Below are positions 41,613 through 51,601 of a stretch of DNA of 64,000 nt, piece by piece. A program made the position numbers and the translations under genes. Each line of letters starts with the position of its first letter. Position 1 is the first letter of the stretch. The notes beneath the pieces were generated by a model that saw only the letters and a program-made list of their open reading frames with translations, did not search any database and had not been told where the DNA came from. The DNA comes from UBA1046 sp050945515. GTDB taxonomy: Bacteria; Bacillota; Clostridia; Saccharofermentanales; DTU023. The stretch covers positions 8,831-72,830 of the forward strand of contig JBMNTB010000008.1 of the NCBI GenBank assembly GCA_050945515.1, in the 5' to 3' direction.

Positions 41613-42605
41613 TCAGGGATTGTCACGCCTGAATACAATCATATCTGCTGTCAAATCCAGTTGTCCCGAGCCCTGGTCAAGTAGTTTTCTACTTTCGGTC
41701 ATTTCATGCAATTTTCTGATTGCTTCAGGCAAACTGCGACTGTCAGATACCTTAACTCGCCAGATCGCTTCATTATCAAACTGCAGAATTAAGGTGGCAA
41801 AACCGTTGGCTTGAGGACTAATAGATTTAGTCAAACCAATTAGTGGCTTGGACTCGGGAAATGCTTTATCTGACAAAATTAATTGTGCCGTAATTTCCGT
41901 GCAGATCTCCAGTAATTTCATCTCATCTTCATTGAGCTGTCTACCCGGTGTCAGTGGTTCCAGACTATTGAATTCTTCAATCACGGGCAAATATTCCGGC
42001 GGAGAATCGACTAGACGAATCACCTTTCCTGTGCTATCAACCAGAGCATATTTTAGCCCATTTCTTATACAAGCAGTTTCAACTCGTTCCGTAACCTGAA
42101 TCAGAATTCCTGATGGCCAAGAGAAACAGGCTTTGACGGTTGCCAGCTCAGGGAAAGCCTGCAGCAACTTTGTCTCCAAAGCACCGTAACGCAGGGTAAG
42201 ATAATTGAGTAGACCGGGTCCTAAATCTAGAAAAGCGTGACGCTCAGATTCGAGATCTACTACAGATAGTATATCCGCAGTCGCAATATCAACATTGCCG
42301 GTAATGTCAACATGGTCTAGCCTAAATGCAGGCAATAGTACAATCAATGTAATAAGGGCCAAAGCGACAGCAAAAAAGGCAAAGAGTTTTGCAAATAGAC
42401 TTAGCCCGGTCTTTGTAGCACCACCTGCCGGATACCGCTGCTTTTCTGACGGATAATCAACAGTGGCTGCCTGATTCGCTGGCAGAGTTTTTGCAGATTT
42501 TGGGGCTTTGCCTGCTACTCTTGTTTGCTGTCTGCTCGCATTAGATCTCGACGGAGGATAGGATATATTTTCTATCTTCTTGCTTTTTTGTCTAATCCCT
42601 GCCAT
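41613..42605 (-). CDS. ftsQ: Cell division protein FtsQ/DivIB
   Basis: A 330-residue bitopic membrane protein. About 70 cytoplasmic basic residues, a TM helix (L-F-A-K-L-F-A-F-F-A-V-A-L-A-L-I, about 70-92), then a POTRA domain (F-R-L-D-H-V-D-I-T-G-N) and the beta domain (C-I-R-N-G-L-K-Y-A-L-V-D-S-T-G-K-V). It bridges the early and late divisome with FtsL. The start overlaps the 3' end of murG by 14 bp. Confidence 0.88.
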   Translation of the reverse strand: MAGIRQKSKKIENISYPPSRSNASRQQTRVAGKAPKSAKTLPANQAATVDYPSEKQRYPAGGATKTGLSLFAKLFAFFAVALALITLIVLLPAFRLDHVDITGNVDIATADILSVVDLESERHAFLDLGPGLLNYLTLRYGALETKLLQAFPELATVKACFSWPSGILIQVTERVETACIRNGLKYALVDSTGKVIRLVDSPPEYLPVIEEFNSLEPLTPGRQLNEDEMKLLEICTEITAQLILSDKAFPESKPLIGLTKSISPQANGFATLILQFDNEAIWRVKVSDSRSLPEAIRKLHEMTESRKLLDQGSGQLDLTADMIVFRRDNP

Positions 42606-43737
42606 CTCTGATTACCTGTAATAGAGTATCGTGAATTTTGGCTGTGGCATTAGGCAGAGCTTTTGTTCTGGCTTGTTTGCCCATATTAGCCAGACCCGCA
42701 CTATCTTTTATAAGCATGAGGATCTGATCATGCAGATACTCGGCTGAAAATTCCTGATCACGGCACATCAATGCCGCACCAACATCCATCAAAGTTCTGG
42801 CATTAAAGGTCTGGTGATCGTCCGCCGCATATGGATAAGGAATCAGAATTGATGGTAAGCCTAGTGCTGCCAGCTCAGCACAGGTCATAGCCCCGGCCCT
42901 GCCGACAAAAAGATCGGCCGAAGCCATCCAGAACAAACCGTCATAAAGATATTCACTAGCCGTAATATTTGGTGCAGCTGACAGCTGTTGGCATATTTCT
43001 TTACCGCGCTGCATGCCTGTGCTGATCGTCAGAAACAGATTCGGATATTTTGCAATCATAGCAGCCCACTTGCCGGACTCAACCAGATCGGCTACAGCGT
43101 TGTTTAGCGATCTGGCACCTAGGCTGCCCCCCATCATCACAACATGAAACACATCCTCTGCAATGTTCAGTTTGCGCCGTGCTTCGTCTTTAGTCAGTTT
43201 AAAGAAGCCTGCAGATACCGGATTTCCTGTAAGGACAGTTCTGGTCTTGCGCTTAAAGTATTTGACACTTTCTGCAAAGCTGATACAGACAGCTTTACAA
43301 AAAGGTCCAAAAAAGCGATTGGATCTACCCGGTAAGGCATTCTGTTCGTGGAGTAATACCGGTTTTCTTAATAACAGTCCGGCAAAAACCAGTGGACTGC
43401 CCACAAAGCCTCCTGTACTGACAACAATATCAGGTTTATATCTCCTGATATATTTCATGCAATGGCAGACTCCCGAAATATTCTCACGCAACCAGCGCAA
43501 TTTTTTACGAATGCCGCGCGAAGGCAAGACAACTGCCCTGATGTATTCCAGTTTATAGCCGGCTCTGGCAACAATTTCTGCTTCCAGGCTGTTCGTCAAA
43601 CCGCAAAATACTATCTCCGCTTCCGGGTCCTGTTCTTTGGTATAGTTGGCCAAAGTCAAGGCAGGATTAATATGTCCGCTGGTACCGCCAGCTCCGATCA
43701 ACATCGTAAAATTTCTTTTTGATGCCATCTGCTTCAA
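42592..43737 (-). CDS. murG: UDP-GlcNAc transferase MurG
   Basis: Adds GlcNAc to lipid I to make lipid II on the inner face of the membrane. 381 residues: the N-terminal G-A-G-G-T-S-G-H-I-N-P loop, H-E-Q-N-A-L-P-G-R, G-G-S-L-G-A-R-S-L-N-N-A and V-G-R-A-G-A-M-T-C-A-E in the UDP-GlcNAc site. The start overlaps the ftsW stop by 4 bp. Confidence 0.95.
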   Translation of the reverse strand: MKQMASKRNFTMLIGAGGTSGHINPALTLANYTKEQDPEAEIVFCGLTNSLEAEIVARAGYKLEYIRAVVLPSRGIRKKLRWLRENISGVCHCMKYIRRYKPDIVVSTGGFVGSPLVFAGLLLRKPVLLHEQNALPGRSNRFFGPFCKAVCISFAESVKYFKRKTRTVLTGNPVSAGFFKLTKDEARRKLNIAEDVFHVVMMGGSLGARSLNNAVADLVESGKWAAMIAKYPNLFLTISTGMQRGKEICQQLSAAPNITASEYLYDGLFWMASADLFVGRAGAMTCAELAALGLPSILIPYPYAADDHQTFNARTLMDVGAALMCRDQEFSAEYLHDQILMLIKDSAGLANMGKQARTKALPNATAKIHDTLLQVIRDGRD

Positions 43738-45098
43738 CTGGCTGTACCTACTTCCTGTCGGTCCGAGTTTGCAACAATGCTCTGTTGTTGCTCGCGCCTA
43801 TTTCTTACTAAGATACGACTCAATTCCGGATCTTCTTTTTGATCCCATTTGGATACGAGCAGGATCATACCTGCCGCCAAAACGAAAAAGGCATTCGCTG
43901 TACCGCCCGAACTAAAGAAAGGTAAAGAAATACCTGTAGCAGGCAATAGATTAGTTGCTACACCGAAGTTGATCAGCGCCTGCAGAACAAGAAAGAAAGT
44001 ATATCCTGCGGCAATCATTAGACCCGCTCTGCTTTTCGCACCCAGAGCTACACTGAAACCACGAAACATAAAAGCTATAAATAACAGAAGAATAAACGCT
44101 GTGCCGAGAAAGCCCAGTTCTTCTCCAATAATAGCTAGTACATAATCATTATGCGCTTCCGGCAGCCAGTTCATCTTCTGCACGCTGCGACCAAGACCAA
44201 CTCCTGTCAATCCGCCGGATCCTAACGCAATCTGAGCCTGTTTGATCTGCATAATATCATCGGCAGATACACTGCCCGGATCCTGATAAGCATCCAGGCG
44301 CCTAAAGACATGGGCAAATCTTTTGGATAAGAAGTCACTATTGCTCATGCCTGTAAACCAGGGCAATATGACGAGAAGCAGTAGTCCCAGGATCAGCAAA
44401 ATAGCCACTAACTGAATGGAGCCGGATATCCAGACTGACCGCTGTAATCCTGCAAATAAAAACATCGCAAATACGACAATAGCAAAGATAAGTGCTGCCG
44501 AAAAATGAGGTTGGACAATAATCAGTCCAAACCAGACCAACATCTTACAGGCCGGCAAGGTCAAAAGATGCCAACCCTGTCGCCAGAATTTCTGCCAGGG
44601 ATCACGCCATTTATTTTTGAGCTTCTGCATCTGCTGTTTCAGATGTTCAAGTTCAAGCGACAGCCAGAGTACAGCACCGTATTTGGCCACCTCTGATGGC
44701 TGGAAAGTAAAGATTTTCAAATCAAGCCAGCGCTTAGCGCCGTTAATTGTCTGCCCTCTAATCAGAACTAATGCCAGAAAAACCGTAACCACAATATATA
44801 GGGCATGTCTGAACCAGCGTCCGCGGAAAAAATTCAGATGAACGAATCTGGCCATAAAAATTGAGGCCAAAAGTGCAACACCGGTAATGCCGATCTGCTT
44901 GCTAATCAAGGCGCTTGAACTGTCGCCTGTTCTGGCAAAACTGATGCTAATGCTCGAACTAAACATCATCACCAAGCCAAAAGTGCACAGAATCAAACAG
45001 ATGATCAAAAGTGGCAGATCCATTTTGCGAAATCCGGAATAGTCCGCGTTTTTATCGAGAGACTGGATCGATTTTTGTTTTTGATTCATAGTACTCAT
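43734..45098 (-). CDS. ftsW: Peptidoglycan glycosyltransferase FtsW
   Basis: A 454-residue SEDS protein, about ten TM helices, polymerising lipid II at the septum. The motifs K-R-W-L-D-L near 123, P-S-E-V-A-K near 134, E-A-H-N-D-Y-V-L-A-I-I-G-E-E-L-G near 312, and S-L-P-F-F-S-S-G-G-T near 390 are typical. A 60-residue insertion in the second cytoplasmic loop (L-E-H-L-K-Q-Q-M-Q-K-L-K-N-K-W-R) is longer than usual. The position between mraY and murG is the usual one for ftsW, though murD is missing between mraY and ftsW. Confidence 0.93.
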   Translation of the reverse strand: MSTMNQKQKSIQSLDKNADYSGFRKMDLPLLIICLILCTFGLVMMFSSSISISFARTGDSSSALISKQIGITGVALLASIFMARFVHLNFFRGRWFRHALYIVVTVFLALVLIRGQTINGAKRWLDLKIFTFQPSEVAKYGAVLWLSLELEHLKQQMQKLKNKWRDPWQKFWRQGWHLLTLPACKMLVWFGLIIVQPHFSAALIFAIVVFAMFLFAGLQRSVWISGSIQLVAILLILGLLLLVILPWFTGMSNSDFLSKRFAHVFRRLDAYQDPGSVSADDIMQIKQAQIALGSGGLTGVGLGRSVQKMNWLPEAHNDYVLAIIGEELGFLGTAFILLLFIAFMFRGFSVALGAKSRAGLMIAAGYTFFLVLQALINFGVATNLLPATGISLPFFSSGGTANAFFVLAAGMILLVSKWDQKEDPELSRILVRNRREQQQSIVANSDRQEVGTAS

Positions 45099-45111
45099 AA
45101 TATCATCACCG

Positions 45112-46116
45112 TTAAAAGGGATAAATGGTTAGCAGGCCCAACGCCCCACATATAATCGCTACCAAACAGAATACCACAACAACTTTTGTTTCCTTCCAGC
45201 CACATAGCTCAAAATGGTGGTGGATCGGCGCCATTCGGAAAATCCGCTTACCGCCTGTCCGTCGGAAGTACAGAAACTGAAGCACCACTGATAGTCCTTC
45301 AAAAACGAAGACAAAGCCCGTTATCAGCATCAGCCACGGAACGCCAAGCATCAAAGTAATGCCTGCAAAACCGGCGCCAAGAGCCTGAGATCCTGTATCA
45401 CCCATAAATATCTTAGCCGGATGGCGATTGAAAACTAAAAAACCTAAACAGCCTGCTGCCAGCACAAGGCTTAGTAGCATGGCAGGGAAATAGGCCTCAA
45501 TCAAATCTTTAAGCAGCCAGGCAGTAAGGGCTAAAAATAGGCTGGTAATCACAGTCAAGCCGGACAACAAGCCGTCAAGCCCATCCGTAATATTAACCGC
45601 ATTGCTTATATAAAATATAAATAGGACTACAAAAGCACCATACAAGAGCTTCCACCAACCACTGATTACCAGAACCTTTCGTACCACCGGTAAGATCAAG
45701 ATGGGGTCATCGGTCATCACAAACAGATACCAGAGCGTAAAAAGGACTGAAAAAAGTCCTAATAGAATCGTCTTTTGACTGACAGACAAACCCTTTTTGT
45801 TAACTTTTACTTTGATAAAGTCATCAATAAAACCTACTAGGCTGAATAGCAGCATCAGTAAAGATACGACACTGAAGCTCAGTAGCTTGGGTCTTGCCAG
45901 TGGCAGAATGATAGCAATCACTATCAAGGGCAGCAGAAAAAAAATACCACCGAATGTTGGTGTACCCGATTTGACAAAATGAGTCTTGGGACCATCATCC
46001 CGGACAGTTTGAACCAGTTGAAATTTCCTGATTAAAGGCAAGCCGACCAGACCGGTCAAAACCGTTCCGATTAACATAACGAAAAACAAAATCACAGCTT
46101 GCCAAAAAGGTGTCAT
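45112..46116 (-). CDS. mraY: Phospho-MurNAc-pentapeptide transferase MraY
   Basis: Makes lipid I from UDP-MurNAc-pentapeptide and undecaprenyl phosphate. From the ATG at 46116 the product has 334 residues with about ten TM helices. Diagnostic segments are K-S-G-T-P-T-F-G-G, the aspartate motif F-I-D-D-F-I-K, N-A-V-N-I-T-D-G-L-D-G-L and M-A-P-I-H-H-H-F-E-L. The frame is open to 46260 but that part overlaps murF and is not conserved. It starts 7 bp after murF. Confidence 0.95.
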   Translation of the reverse strand: MTPFWQAVILFFVMLIGTVLTGLVGLPLIRKFQLVQTVRDDGPKTHFVKSGTPTFGGIFFLLPLIVIAIILPLARPKLLSFSVVSLLMLLFSLVGFIDDFIKVKVNKKGLSVSQKTILLGLFSVLFTLWYLFVMTDDPILILPVVRKVLVISGWWKLLYGAFVVLFIFYISNAVNITDGLDGLLSGLTVITSLFLALTAWLLKDLIEAYFPAMLLSLVLAAGCLGFLVFNRHPAKIFMGDTGSQALGAGFAGITLMLGVPWLMLITGFVFVFEGLSVVLQFLYFRRTGGKRIFRMAPIHHHFELCGWKETKVVVVFCLVAIICGALGLLTIYPF

Positions 46117-46123
46117 TGTCTGC

Positions 46124-47605
46124 CTACTTCCCACCAAAGCGCAATTTAATGGCATCGGCAATATGTTCAAGTTCAAAATAACGGGAGGCCTTAACCATGA
46201 TCGCATCCTTGGGGTGAATTGCCTCCAGCACCTCTTGTCCCATCGTATCCCGATCCTCAAACCACCTGGTCTTGATGGTTGGCGCCTTCGTATGCAAATA
46301 CTCAGCTACTCGCTGCATTTCCTCCCCTATGAGATAAATCTCGCGGAAACCCATGTCAATCATCTGATCGGCAATCTCAAGGTGGAGCTTGCGAGCATAT
46401 TGGCCCAATTCTCTCATATCACCAAAAACACCAATTCGTTGAGCCGATTCGGAAATATGAGATAGGGTAGTTAAACCGCTAGTCATAGCTTCCGGTGAGG
46501 AATTATACGAATCATCTAACAGCAAAATATTCTGCTCTAACATGCTTATTTGCTGTCTGGCACCAGTATTCACAAAGTCGCTTGCAGCCTGTGCCGCAAG
46601 ATTCATTTCCAGGCCCTGCACATAGGCACAGGCAAGCCCGAACATAGTAGATTCCGTCAGATGAGAAGCTGCAAAAGGCAGATGGATCGGCCAGCTTTCT
46701 TCAGGAGTAAAGCTGCATTTGACTCTGAAATCAGTACTGTCAGCTGCAAGAACCAGATCTTCATACCAGAAGATAGGAAAACCTTCCGCCAGGATTTCGT
46801 CTTTATATTTCAGGCTGGAAACAAACCAGGTGGCGAAGCGTGTATCTTCTTTGTTAGCTACCGCCCAGGATCTGAGACTGGCATCATTGCCGTTGAGCAA
46901 AACCAGACTATTTTCCTTCATATCGCGCAGTAAATCCGTCTTTTCTTTTAGAATCGCTTCCCTGCTGCCAAAATACAGAGCATGACTGTAGCCTATGCCG
47001 GTGATGATCGCAATATCCGGCCGAGCTAAAGCAGAAAGTTCAGCCATTTCATCGATTCTATCCACAGCAATCTCAGCCACCAGAACTTGAGCTTCAGCAT
47101 TCGTACTCAAGATGGTATAGGATAGACCAATTTGATTATTGAGATTTGCATCCGACTGCTCTGTGCGAAGCTGAGAGTTCAAAATCTGATGGACCATACG
47201 CCTGGTTGTGGTTTTGCCTACTGAACCTGTAACGCCGATGATTGTCGTCTCTAATGTCTGTCGGTAACCGGCAGCGATTTTCATATAGGCTGCCAAAGTA
47301 TCACTGACCAGCAATAGTTCCGGCGCCCCCGGTTCATGAATCCGGTTTTGCATTTCCTGTGCCTGGGCGGAGTTTGCATCCATAATGAGCATGCCTGCTC
47401 CCCGTTTGATCGCTTGATCAATAAAATTATGCCCATCAAAATTCTCGCCCCGTAAAGCCAGAAACACTTCGCCCGGTACCAGTGATCTGGTATCAGTCGA
47501 AATACCGGGATAAAATTTCTCGGTATCATTGGCAGAATTTTTACTTCGTATCAGTTTACCGCCTGTCCATTGCTGGATCTGGTTGGGTAAAAATCTTGTC
47601 TTCAT
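46124..47605 (-). CDS. murF: UDP-MurNAc-tripeptide D-Ala-D-Ala ligase MurF
   Basis: Adds D-Ala-D-Ala to the UDP-MurNAc peptide. 493 residues from the ATG at 47605, which has GGGGGAT upstream. Visible are the Mur ligase N-terminal domain (G-I-S-T-D-T-R near 35), the ATP loop G-V-T-G-S-V-G-K-T-T-T, Y-S-H-A-L-Y-F-G-S-R near 215, and L-L-D-D-S-Y-N-S-S-P-E-A-M at the start of the C-terminal domain. It is slightly longer than the family average. No murE is present next to it. Confidence 0.94.
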   Translation of the reverse strand: MKTRFLPNQIQQWTGGKLIRSKNSANDTEKFYPGISTDTRSLVPGEVFLALRGENFDGHNFIDQAIKRGAGMLIMDANSAQAQEMQNRIHEPGAPELLLVSDTLAAYMKIAAGYRQTLETTIIGVTGSVGKTTTRRMVHQILNSQLRTEQSDANLNNQIGLSYTILSTNAEAQVLVAEIAVDRIDEMAELSALARPDIAIITGIGYSHALYFGSREAILKEKTDLLRDMKENSLVLLNGNDASLRSWAVANKEDTRFATWFVSSLKYKDEILAEGFPIFWYEDLVLAADSTDFRVKCSFTPEESWPIHLPFAASHLTESTMFGLACAYVQGLEMNLAAQAASDFVNTGARQQISMLEQNILLLDDSYNSSPEAMTSGLTTLSHISESAQRIGVFGDMRELGQYARKLHLEIADQMIDMGFREIYLIGEEMQRVAEYLHTKAPTIKTRWFEDRDTMGQEVLEAIHPKDAIMVKASRYFELEHIADAIKLRFGGK

Positions 47606-47681
47606 ATTGTATCCCCCGTCAATATCACCTTGCTTAGTATAGAACAGTGACTGTAAACAGTCATTTTCTTTTTTCCCTTGT

Positions 47682-50063
47682 TTATTCGTCCGGTTTTTCA
47701 AACCAGATATCGATTACCGATCCTCTGACCACTTTGCCCTGTGCCGGATTATCTATCGCTTTATCTATCTGCGGTGCCCCAACTTCGTCAGCTTCTTGTG
47801 CGTCAATCTGCTGCCTGGAAGGCGCCGGACTCTGGGAAACTACTCCCTGTGTGGGTAAACCATGAGTCCTCAGAACTACTCCCGCTGATTCAGCCAGCCA
47901 GATGCAACTATGGTAGTCCAGATTGGAAAAATCAGGTACATTAACCTGAGTTGTATCTCCACTGTCGGTCAACCAGATTGTTGATCCCACCGCCACTTCC
48001 GAACCGGGTGTCAGATTCAGATAAGCAACTTTGTCATCATAACTCATCTCAGGATGGGCGCGAAAACCATATAGATCCAGTGCCGATAGTGCAAAAGCCG
48101 CCTCACTATATGTCAGACCATTGATATCAGGCAATCTGACATTTTTGGCCAGCTTGGCTGTCTCATTGGCATTGTAATCACGCTGATAACCCCTCATATC
48201 CATAATTCGGCCCATCAATCTTTTGGTATGCTGAGCTACAATCGCACTACTGGGAAACTTATTTACAGGCTTCTTAACCAGTATCATGCAAAGAATATCT
48301 GCTGATTCATTTGGTCCTACAGCGATAAAGGAATAGGTATTCTGCTTATCAAATTCATCGGTAGAGGTGCTGGTTTTACCACCGATCTCAAGACCTGCAC
48401 AGCCGAATGTTGATAGATAGCTGACATTTCCCGCCTCCTTCAGTAACTTACACATTCTGGCTGAGGTTTCTGCCGAAATAATCTGCACCGGCTGTCCTGC
48501 AACAACTTTCTCCGTTACGCCGTCAGGATTGACAAATTCCCTAACTACTGATGGCTGAACAAGATAACCTCCATTGACGATAGCAGCATAGGCACGGGCC
48601 ATATGGAGAGGTGTCACAGCCACTGATTCGCCGAAGGTAATGTTGGCATAATCCAATTTGCTGGGTCTGTCGTGAAAAATAGTATTGGTTTCTGCCGGCA
48701 GATCAATTCCCGTTTTGTCCATAAAGCCATAGGTTCTGAGATAATCGTAAAATAGATCCTGATCAATTCTCTGCCCAATCTGGACAAAAACAGGATTGCA
48801 GGAATTGACAAAGGCCTGTGCCACACTCTCAACACCATGGCCGCTTTTTAACAAACAACTAATTGTATGGCTCATAACTTCAATTGGACTGTCATCAAAT
48901 TCTGTCGCTTCGGTCACCGCCGCTTCCTCAAAAGCAATGGCAGCAGTAACTGCTTTCATGGTTGAACCAGGCTCAAACACATCGGATATTATCGCATTTC
49001 GCCAGACTTGCGAGCTGAGCTGATTGACCATCTTATCAAGATCAGGGTTCCAATAGTGCGGGTCGATTCCCCCGGGCACGGCTGTCGGATACTGGCTTTG
49101 CATTGTTGGAATTTGTCCCATGGCATAAATCCATCCGGTATTTACATCCATTACCAGACCCATTACACCGGTATTTAAACCTGCCACACCGGCAATCTGC
49201 TCCAATTCATGTTGCAAGACTTCTTGCATTTTCAGATTGAGATGCAAATGCATATCCGCACCATCAACCTTCTGCTGGTCAGTAGGGATGGAGAAAGGCA
49301 CCGTTCCGTGATTGCGGTAATTATCTCTTCTGGCGTAACTATACCCTGCTTCGCCGCTCAGGATTGTATCATAATAAGCTTCAAGCCCTGCAACTCCTTG
49401 CAGCTTCTGATCCTCAAAACGGGTAAAGCCAACGACTTGGCCGGCCAAGTCGCCATTATTATACAAACGCTCAGAAGTAAGATCGAAAGTATAGCCACCT
49501 ACTCTGTTCTCGGCCAGCCAGTTTCTCAGGATTTCCGCTTTTTCCTCCGGTACATTCTTAGCAATCTGGATATAGCTGCGCTCCTTCTGTTCCAACCAGG
49601 ATCTCATTTTTTCAACGGGAATTTCGAGCGTAGCGGAAGTAAAGTCGATTATTTCCGTCTCATTAACTCTTTTATTAATGGAACGAACATTAGCCGGGGT
49701 AATACCGATACTGTATTTGATAACTGAAGATGCAATCAAAATACCATCGCTATCATAAATATCGCCGCGTTTGGGCTGGCTTCTTTGCATGATGAATTGC
49801 TGATTCGCACCGGCAGCTACATATCTATCATATTTTTCGACTTGGATTTGATACAGGTTAAGCAAAATAATAATCGCTACCAGACTGATCGCCAGAGATA
49901 AAAACCGGATAACTCTTACACCACGGGCCGTTTTTTTTCTGCCCGCCCGGCGCGAGCCTCCGGATTTCGCTCTGGGAACAACAGAATCAACATGTGACAT
50001 TCTGTCGTCATGTTGAGTTGACTTAGTTATATCATTTTGTCCTCTGCTCTTTCTAAATAACAC
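47682..50063 (-). CDS. Class B penicillin-binding protein with PASTA domains (SpoVD/FtsI type)
   Basis: The septal transpeptidase of the dcw cluster, 793 residues. A basic cytoplasmic tail, a TM helix (about 54-72), the dimerisation domain (K-R-G-D-I-Y-D-S-D-G), the transpeptidase domain with S-T-M-K near 367, S-C-N near 420 and K-T-S near 566, and two C-terminal PASTA domains (V-R-L-P-D-I-N-G-L-T, V-N-V-P-D-F-S-N-L). With no sporulation genes around, it is probably the division FtsI/PBP2B rather than a sporulation-specific SpoVD. It follows ftsL by 12 bp. Confidence 0.92.
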   Translation of the reverse strand: MLFRKSRGQNDITKSTQHDDRMSHVDSVVPRAKSGGSRRAGRKKTARGVRVIRFLSLAISLVAIIILLNLYQIQVEKYDRYVAAGANQQFIMQRSQPKRGDIYDSDGILIASSVIKYSIGITPANVRSINKRVNETEIIDFTSATLEIPVEKMRSWLEQKERSYIQIAKNVPEEKAEILRNWLAENRVGGYTFDLTSERLYNNGDLAGQVVGFTRFEDQKLQGVAGLEAYYDTILSGEAGYSYARRDNYRNHGTVPFSIPTDQQKVDGADMHLHLNLKMQEVLQHELEQIAGVAGLNTGVMGLVMDVNTGWIYAMGQIPTMQSQYPTAVPGGIDPHYWNPDLDKMVNQLSSQVWRNAIISDVFEPGSTMKAVTAAIAFEEAAVTEATEFDDSPIEVMSHTISCLLKSGHGVESVAQAFVNSCNPVFVQIGQRIDQDLFYDYLRTYGFMDKTGIDLPAETNTIFHDRPSKLDYANITFGESVAVTPLHMARAYAAIVNGGYLVQPSVVREFVNPDGVTEKVVAGQPVQIISAETSARMCKLLKEAGNVSYLSTFGCAGLEIGGKTSTSTDEFDKQNTYSFIAVGPNESADILCMILVKKPVNKFPSSAIVAQHTKRLMGRIMDMRGYQRDYNANETAKLAKNVRLPDINGLTYSEAAFALSALDLYGFRAHPEMSYDDKVAYLNLTPGSEVAVGSTIWLTDSGDTTQVNVPDFSNLDYHSCIWLAESAGVVLRTHGLPTQGVVSQSPAPSRQQIDAQEADEVGAPQIDKAIDNPAQGKVVRGSVIDIWFEKPDE

Positions 50064-50075
50064 AGAAAAGCGCTC

Positions 50076-50645
50076 CTATGGTTGGGATTGACGCTGATCC
50101 ATTACCCAATCTATTACAGTACCGACTGCAAAATCGTATTCCATCTCACTAGCAGAACCTGCTGTATACACAACTTTATCGCTTACACTAAAATCCAACT
50201 GTACGATTTGCTGTGGGCTTACCTGTTGCAGTCCAGCTTCCGTGCGGGCATTCTCTCTGATCTCATCAAGATTAATTTTGTTGATGATAGCGTTCTGAAT
50301 CAGAGAATTCTCGATTTCTAATTCTTTAATTTCTCGATTTAATCTGATATTTGAGAAGTTCAGTTCCGTAATTTTGGCGTAACGCAAAACTGAAATGCCT
50401 AGTACCGCCACAGCTGCAATAACTACCAGAACCAGGCTAAACAGATGTCTGCTTCGGGCGCGAGTTCCTTGTTTGTAGTTTAAGTAGATATTATTTTCAT
50501 ACTGCAGTCTGTGCAGTCTGCGCTCACGTTTGCGCCTTTCCGTCTCATAATCAGGAAATGGCAAAGGTCCGGGTGATGTATACGGATATAATTCCGGTGC
50601 CAAATTGCCCTTTAAGGCCAAATTGCCGTGCTCATATCGATTCAT
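50076..50645 (-). CDS. ftsL: Divisome protein FtsL-like
   Basis: A 189-residue bitopic protein: about 85 cytoplasmic residues rich in Arg and Tyr, a TM helix (L-F-S-L-V-L-V-V-I-A-A-V-A-V-L-G-I, 88-107), then a coiled coil (L-N-R-E-I-K-E-L-E-I-E-N-S-L-I) and a short tail. The position between rsmH and the PBP gene and the topology define it as FtsL; sequence conservation in this family is low. The cytoplasmic part is longer than in most FtsL proteins. Overlaps rsmH by 4 bp. Confidence 0.8.
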   Translation of the reverse strand: MNRYEHGNLALKGNLAPELYPYTSPGPLPFPDYETERRKRERRLHRLQYENNIYLNYKQGTRARSRHLFSLVLVVIAAVAVLGISVLRYAKITELNFSNIRLNREIKELEIENSLIQNAIINKINLDEIRENARTEAGLQQVSPQQIVQLDFSVSDKVVYTAGSASEMEYDFAVGTVIDWVMDQRQSQP

Positions 50646-51601
50646 GCCAGCCTCCTCTCAAATACTCGTAAGCGCGCGCTGCGAGCACGCCGATTGTTTT
50701 GCAGCTCCTCTACACTGGCCGTGTCATTCGGAACATTGATTATAGTGCCGACGGACTCTCTGTCACAGGCACATATCGGCAGATCCGGCGGACAAATACA
50801 CGGCCTTTCCCACTGTCTAAAACGCTGCTTCACCAGTCTGTCCTCCAGGGAATGAAAAGTAATGATAGCTATTCTTCCCCGGTCTGCCATTATGCCGGGC
50901 AGTTGATCCAATAACTGCTCCAGCTCTACCAGCTCATTATTGATAGCAATCCTGATGGCTTGAAAGCTCCTGCGAGCCGGGTGCTGCTTTTCACGCCGGG
51001 AAGCGGCGGGCATGCTTCTAACAATAATCTCTGCCAATTCCGCAGTCGTTGAAATTGCAGCGCTATCCCTCGCTCTAATGATGGCCTGTGAGATACGCCC
51101 GGCATACCTTTCTTCACCATATTCACTCAGGACTCTTTGTAATTCCGACTGAGTAACCCGGCTTAGCCATTGCGCCGCAGTTTCTCCGCCGGTTTTATCC
51201 ATCCTCATATCCAGCGGACCATCCTGCTGGTAGGAAAAACCTCGTTCCTGCTGGTCCAGCTGGACGGAAGACACACCCAGATCTGCCAAAATTCCATCTA
51301 CAGACTCAATACCCCTCACTTGCAGAATTTGTTTCAGGTTAGAGAAATTATTTCTCACTACTTCCCAATTCCCTTCTGCTTTCATCTTGTCCAGTTTCAA
51401 CTTGGTTGCCTTACATGCCTCGCAATCACGATCCAGGGCGATCAGACTGCCTTTCGCACTAAGTTTCGACAGTATCAGCGAACTATGTCCGCCATCCCCT
51501 GCCGTACAATCGACATATCTGCCCTCCGGTACAATCTTCAGCGCCTTTATAACCTCAGCGGCAAGGACCGGAATATGCCCCAAGCTACAATCCCTTGACA
51601 T
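50642..51601 (-). CDS. rsmH: 16S rRNA (cytosine1402-N4)-methyltransferase RsmH
   Basis: A 319-residue SAM-dependent methyltransferase. It begins G-H-I-P-V-L, then D-C-T-A-G-D-G-G-H-S, G-I-L-A-D-L-G-V-S-S-V-Q-L-D, G-P-L-D-M-R-M-D and I-T-F-H-S-L-E-D-R-L-V-K, all typical. The start lies 17 bp inside the mraZ gene, so the two are probably translationally coupled. Confidence 0.95.
   Translation of the reverse strand: MSRDCSLGHIPVLAAEVIKALKIVPEGRYVDCTAGDGGHSSLILSKLSAKGSLIALDRDCEACKATKLKLDKMKAEGNWEVVRNNFSNLKQILQVRGIESVDGILADLGVSSVQLDQQERGFSYQQDGPLDMRMDKTGGETAAQWLSRVTQSELQRVLSEYGEERYAGRISQAIIRARDSAAISTTAELAEIIVRSMPAASRREKQHPARRSFQAIRIAINNELVELEQLLDQLPGIMADRGRIAIITFHSLEDRLVKQRFRQWERPCICPPDLPICACDRESVGTIINVPNDTASVEELQNNRRARSARLRVFERRLA

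Noticed and set aside
46117..46260. Extended MraY start at 46260
   Set aside because: The extra 48 codons are a shadow of murF; MraY similarity starts at the ATG at 46116.
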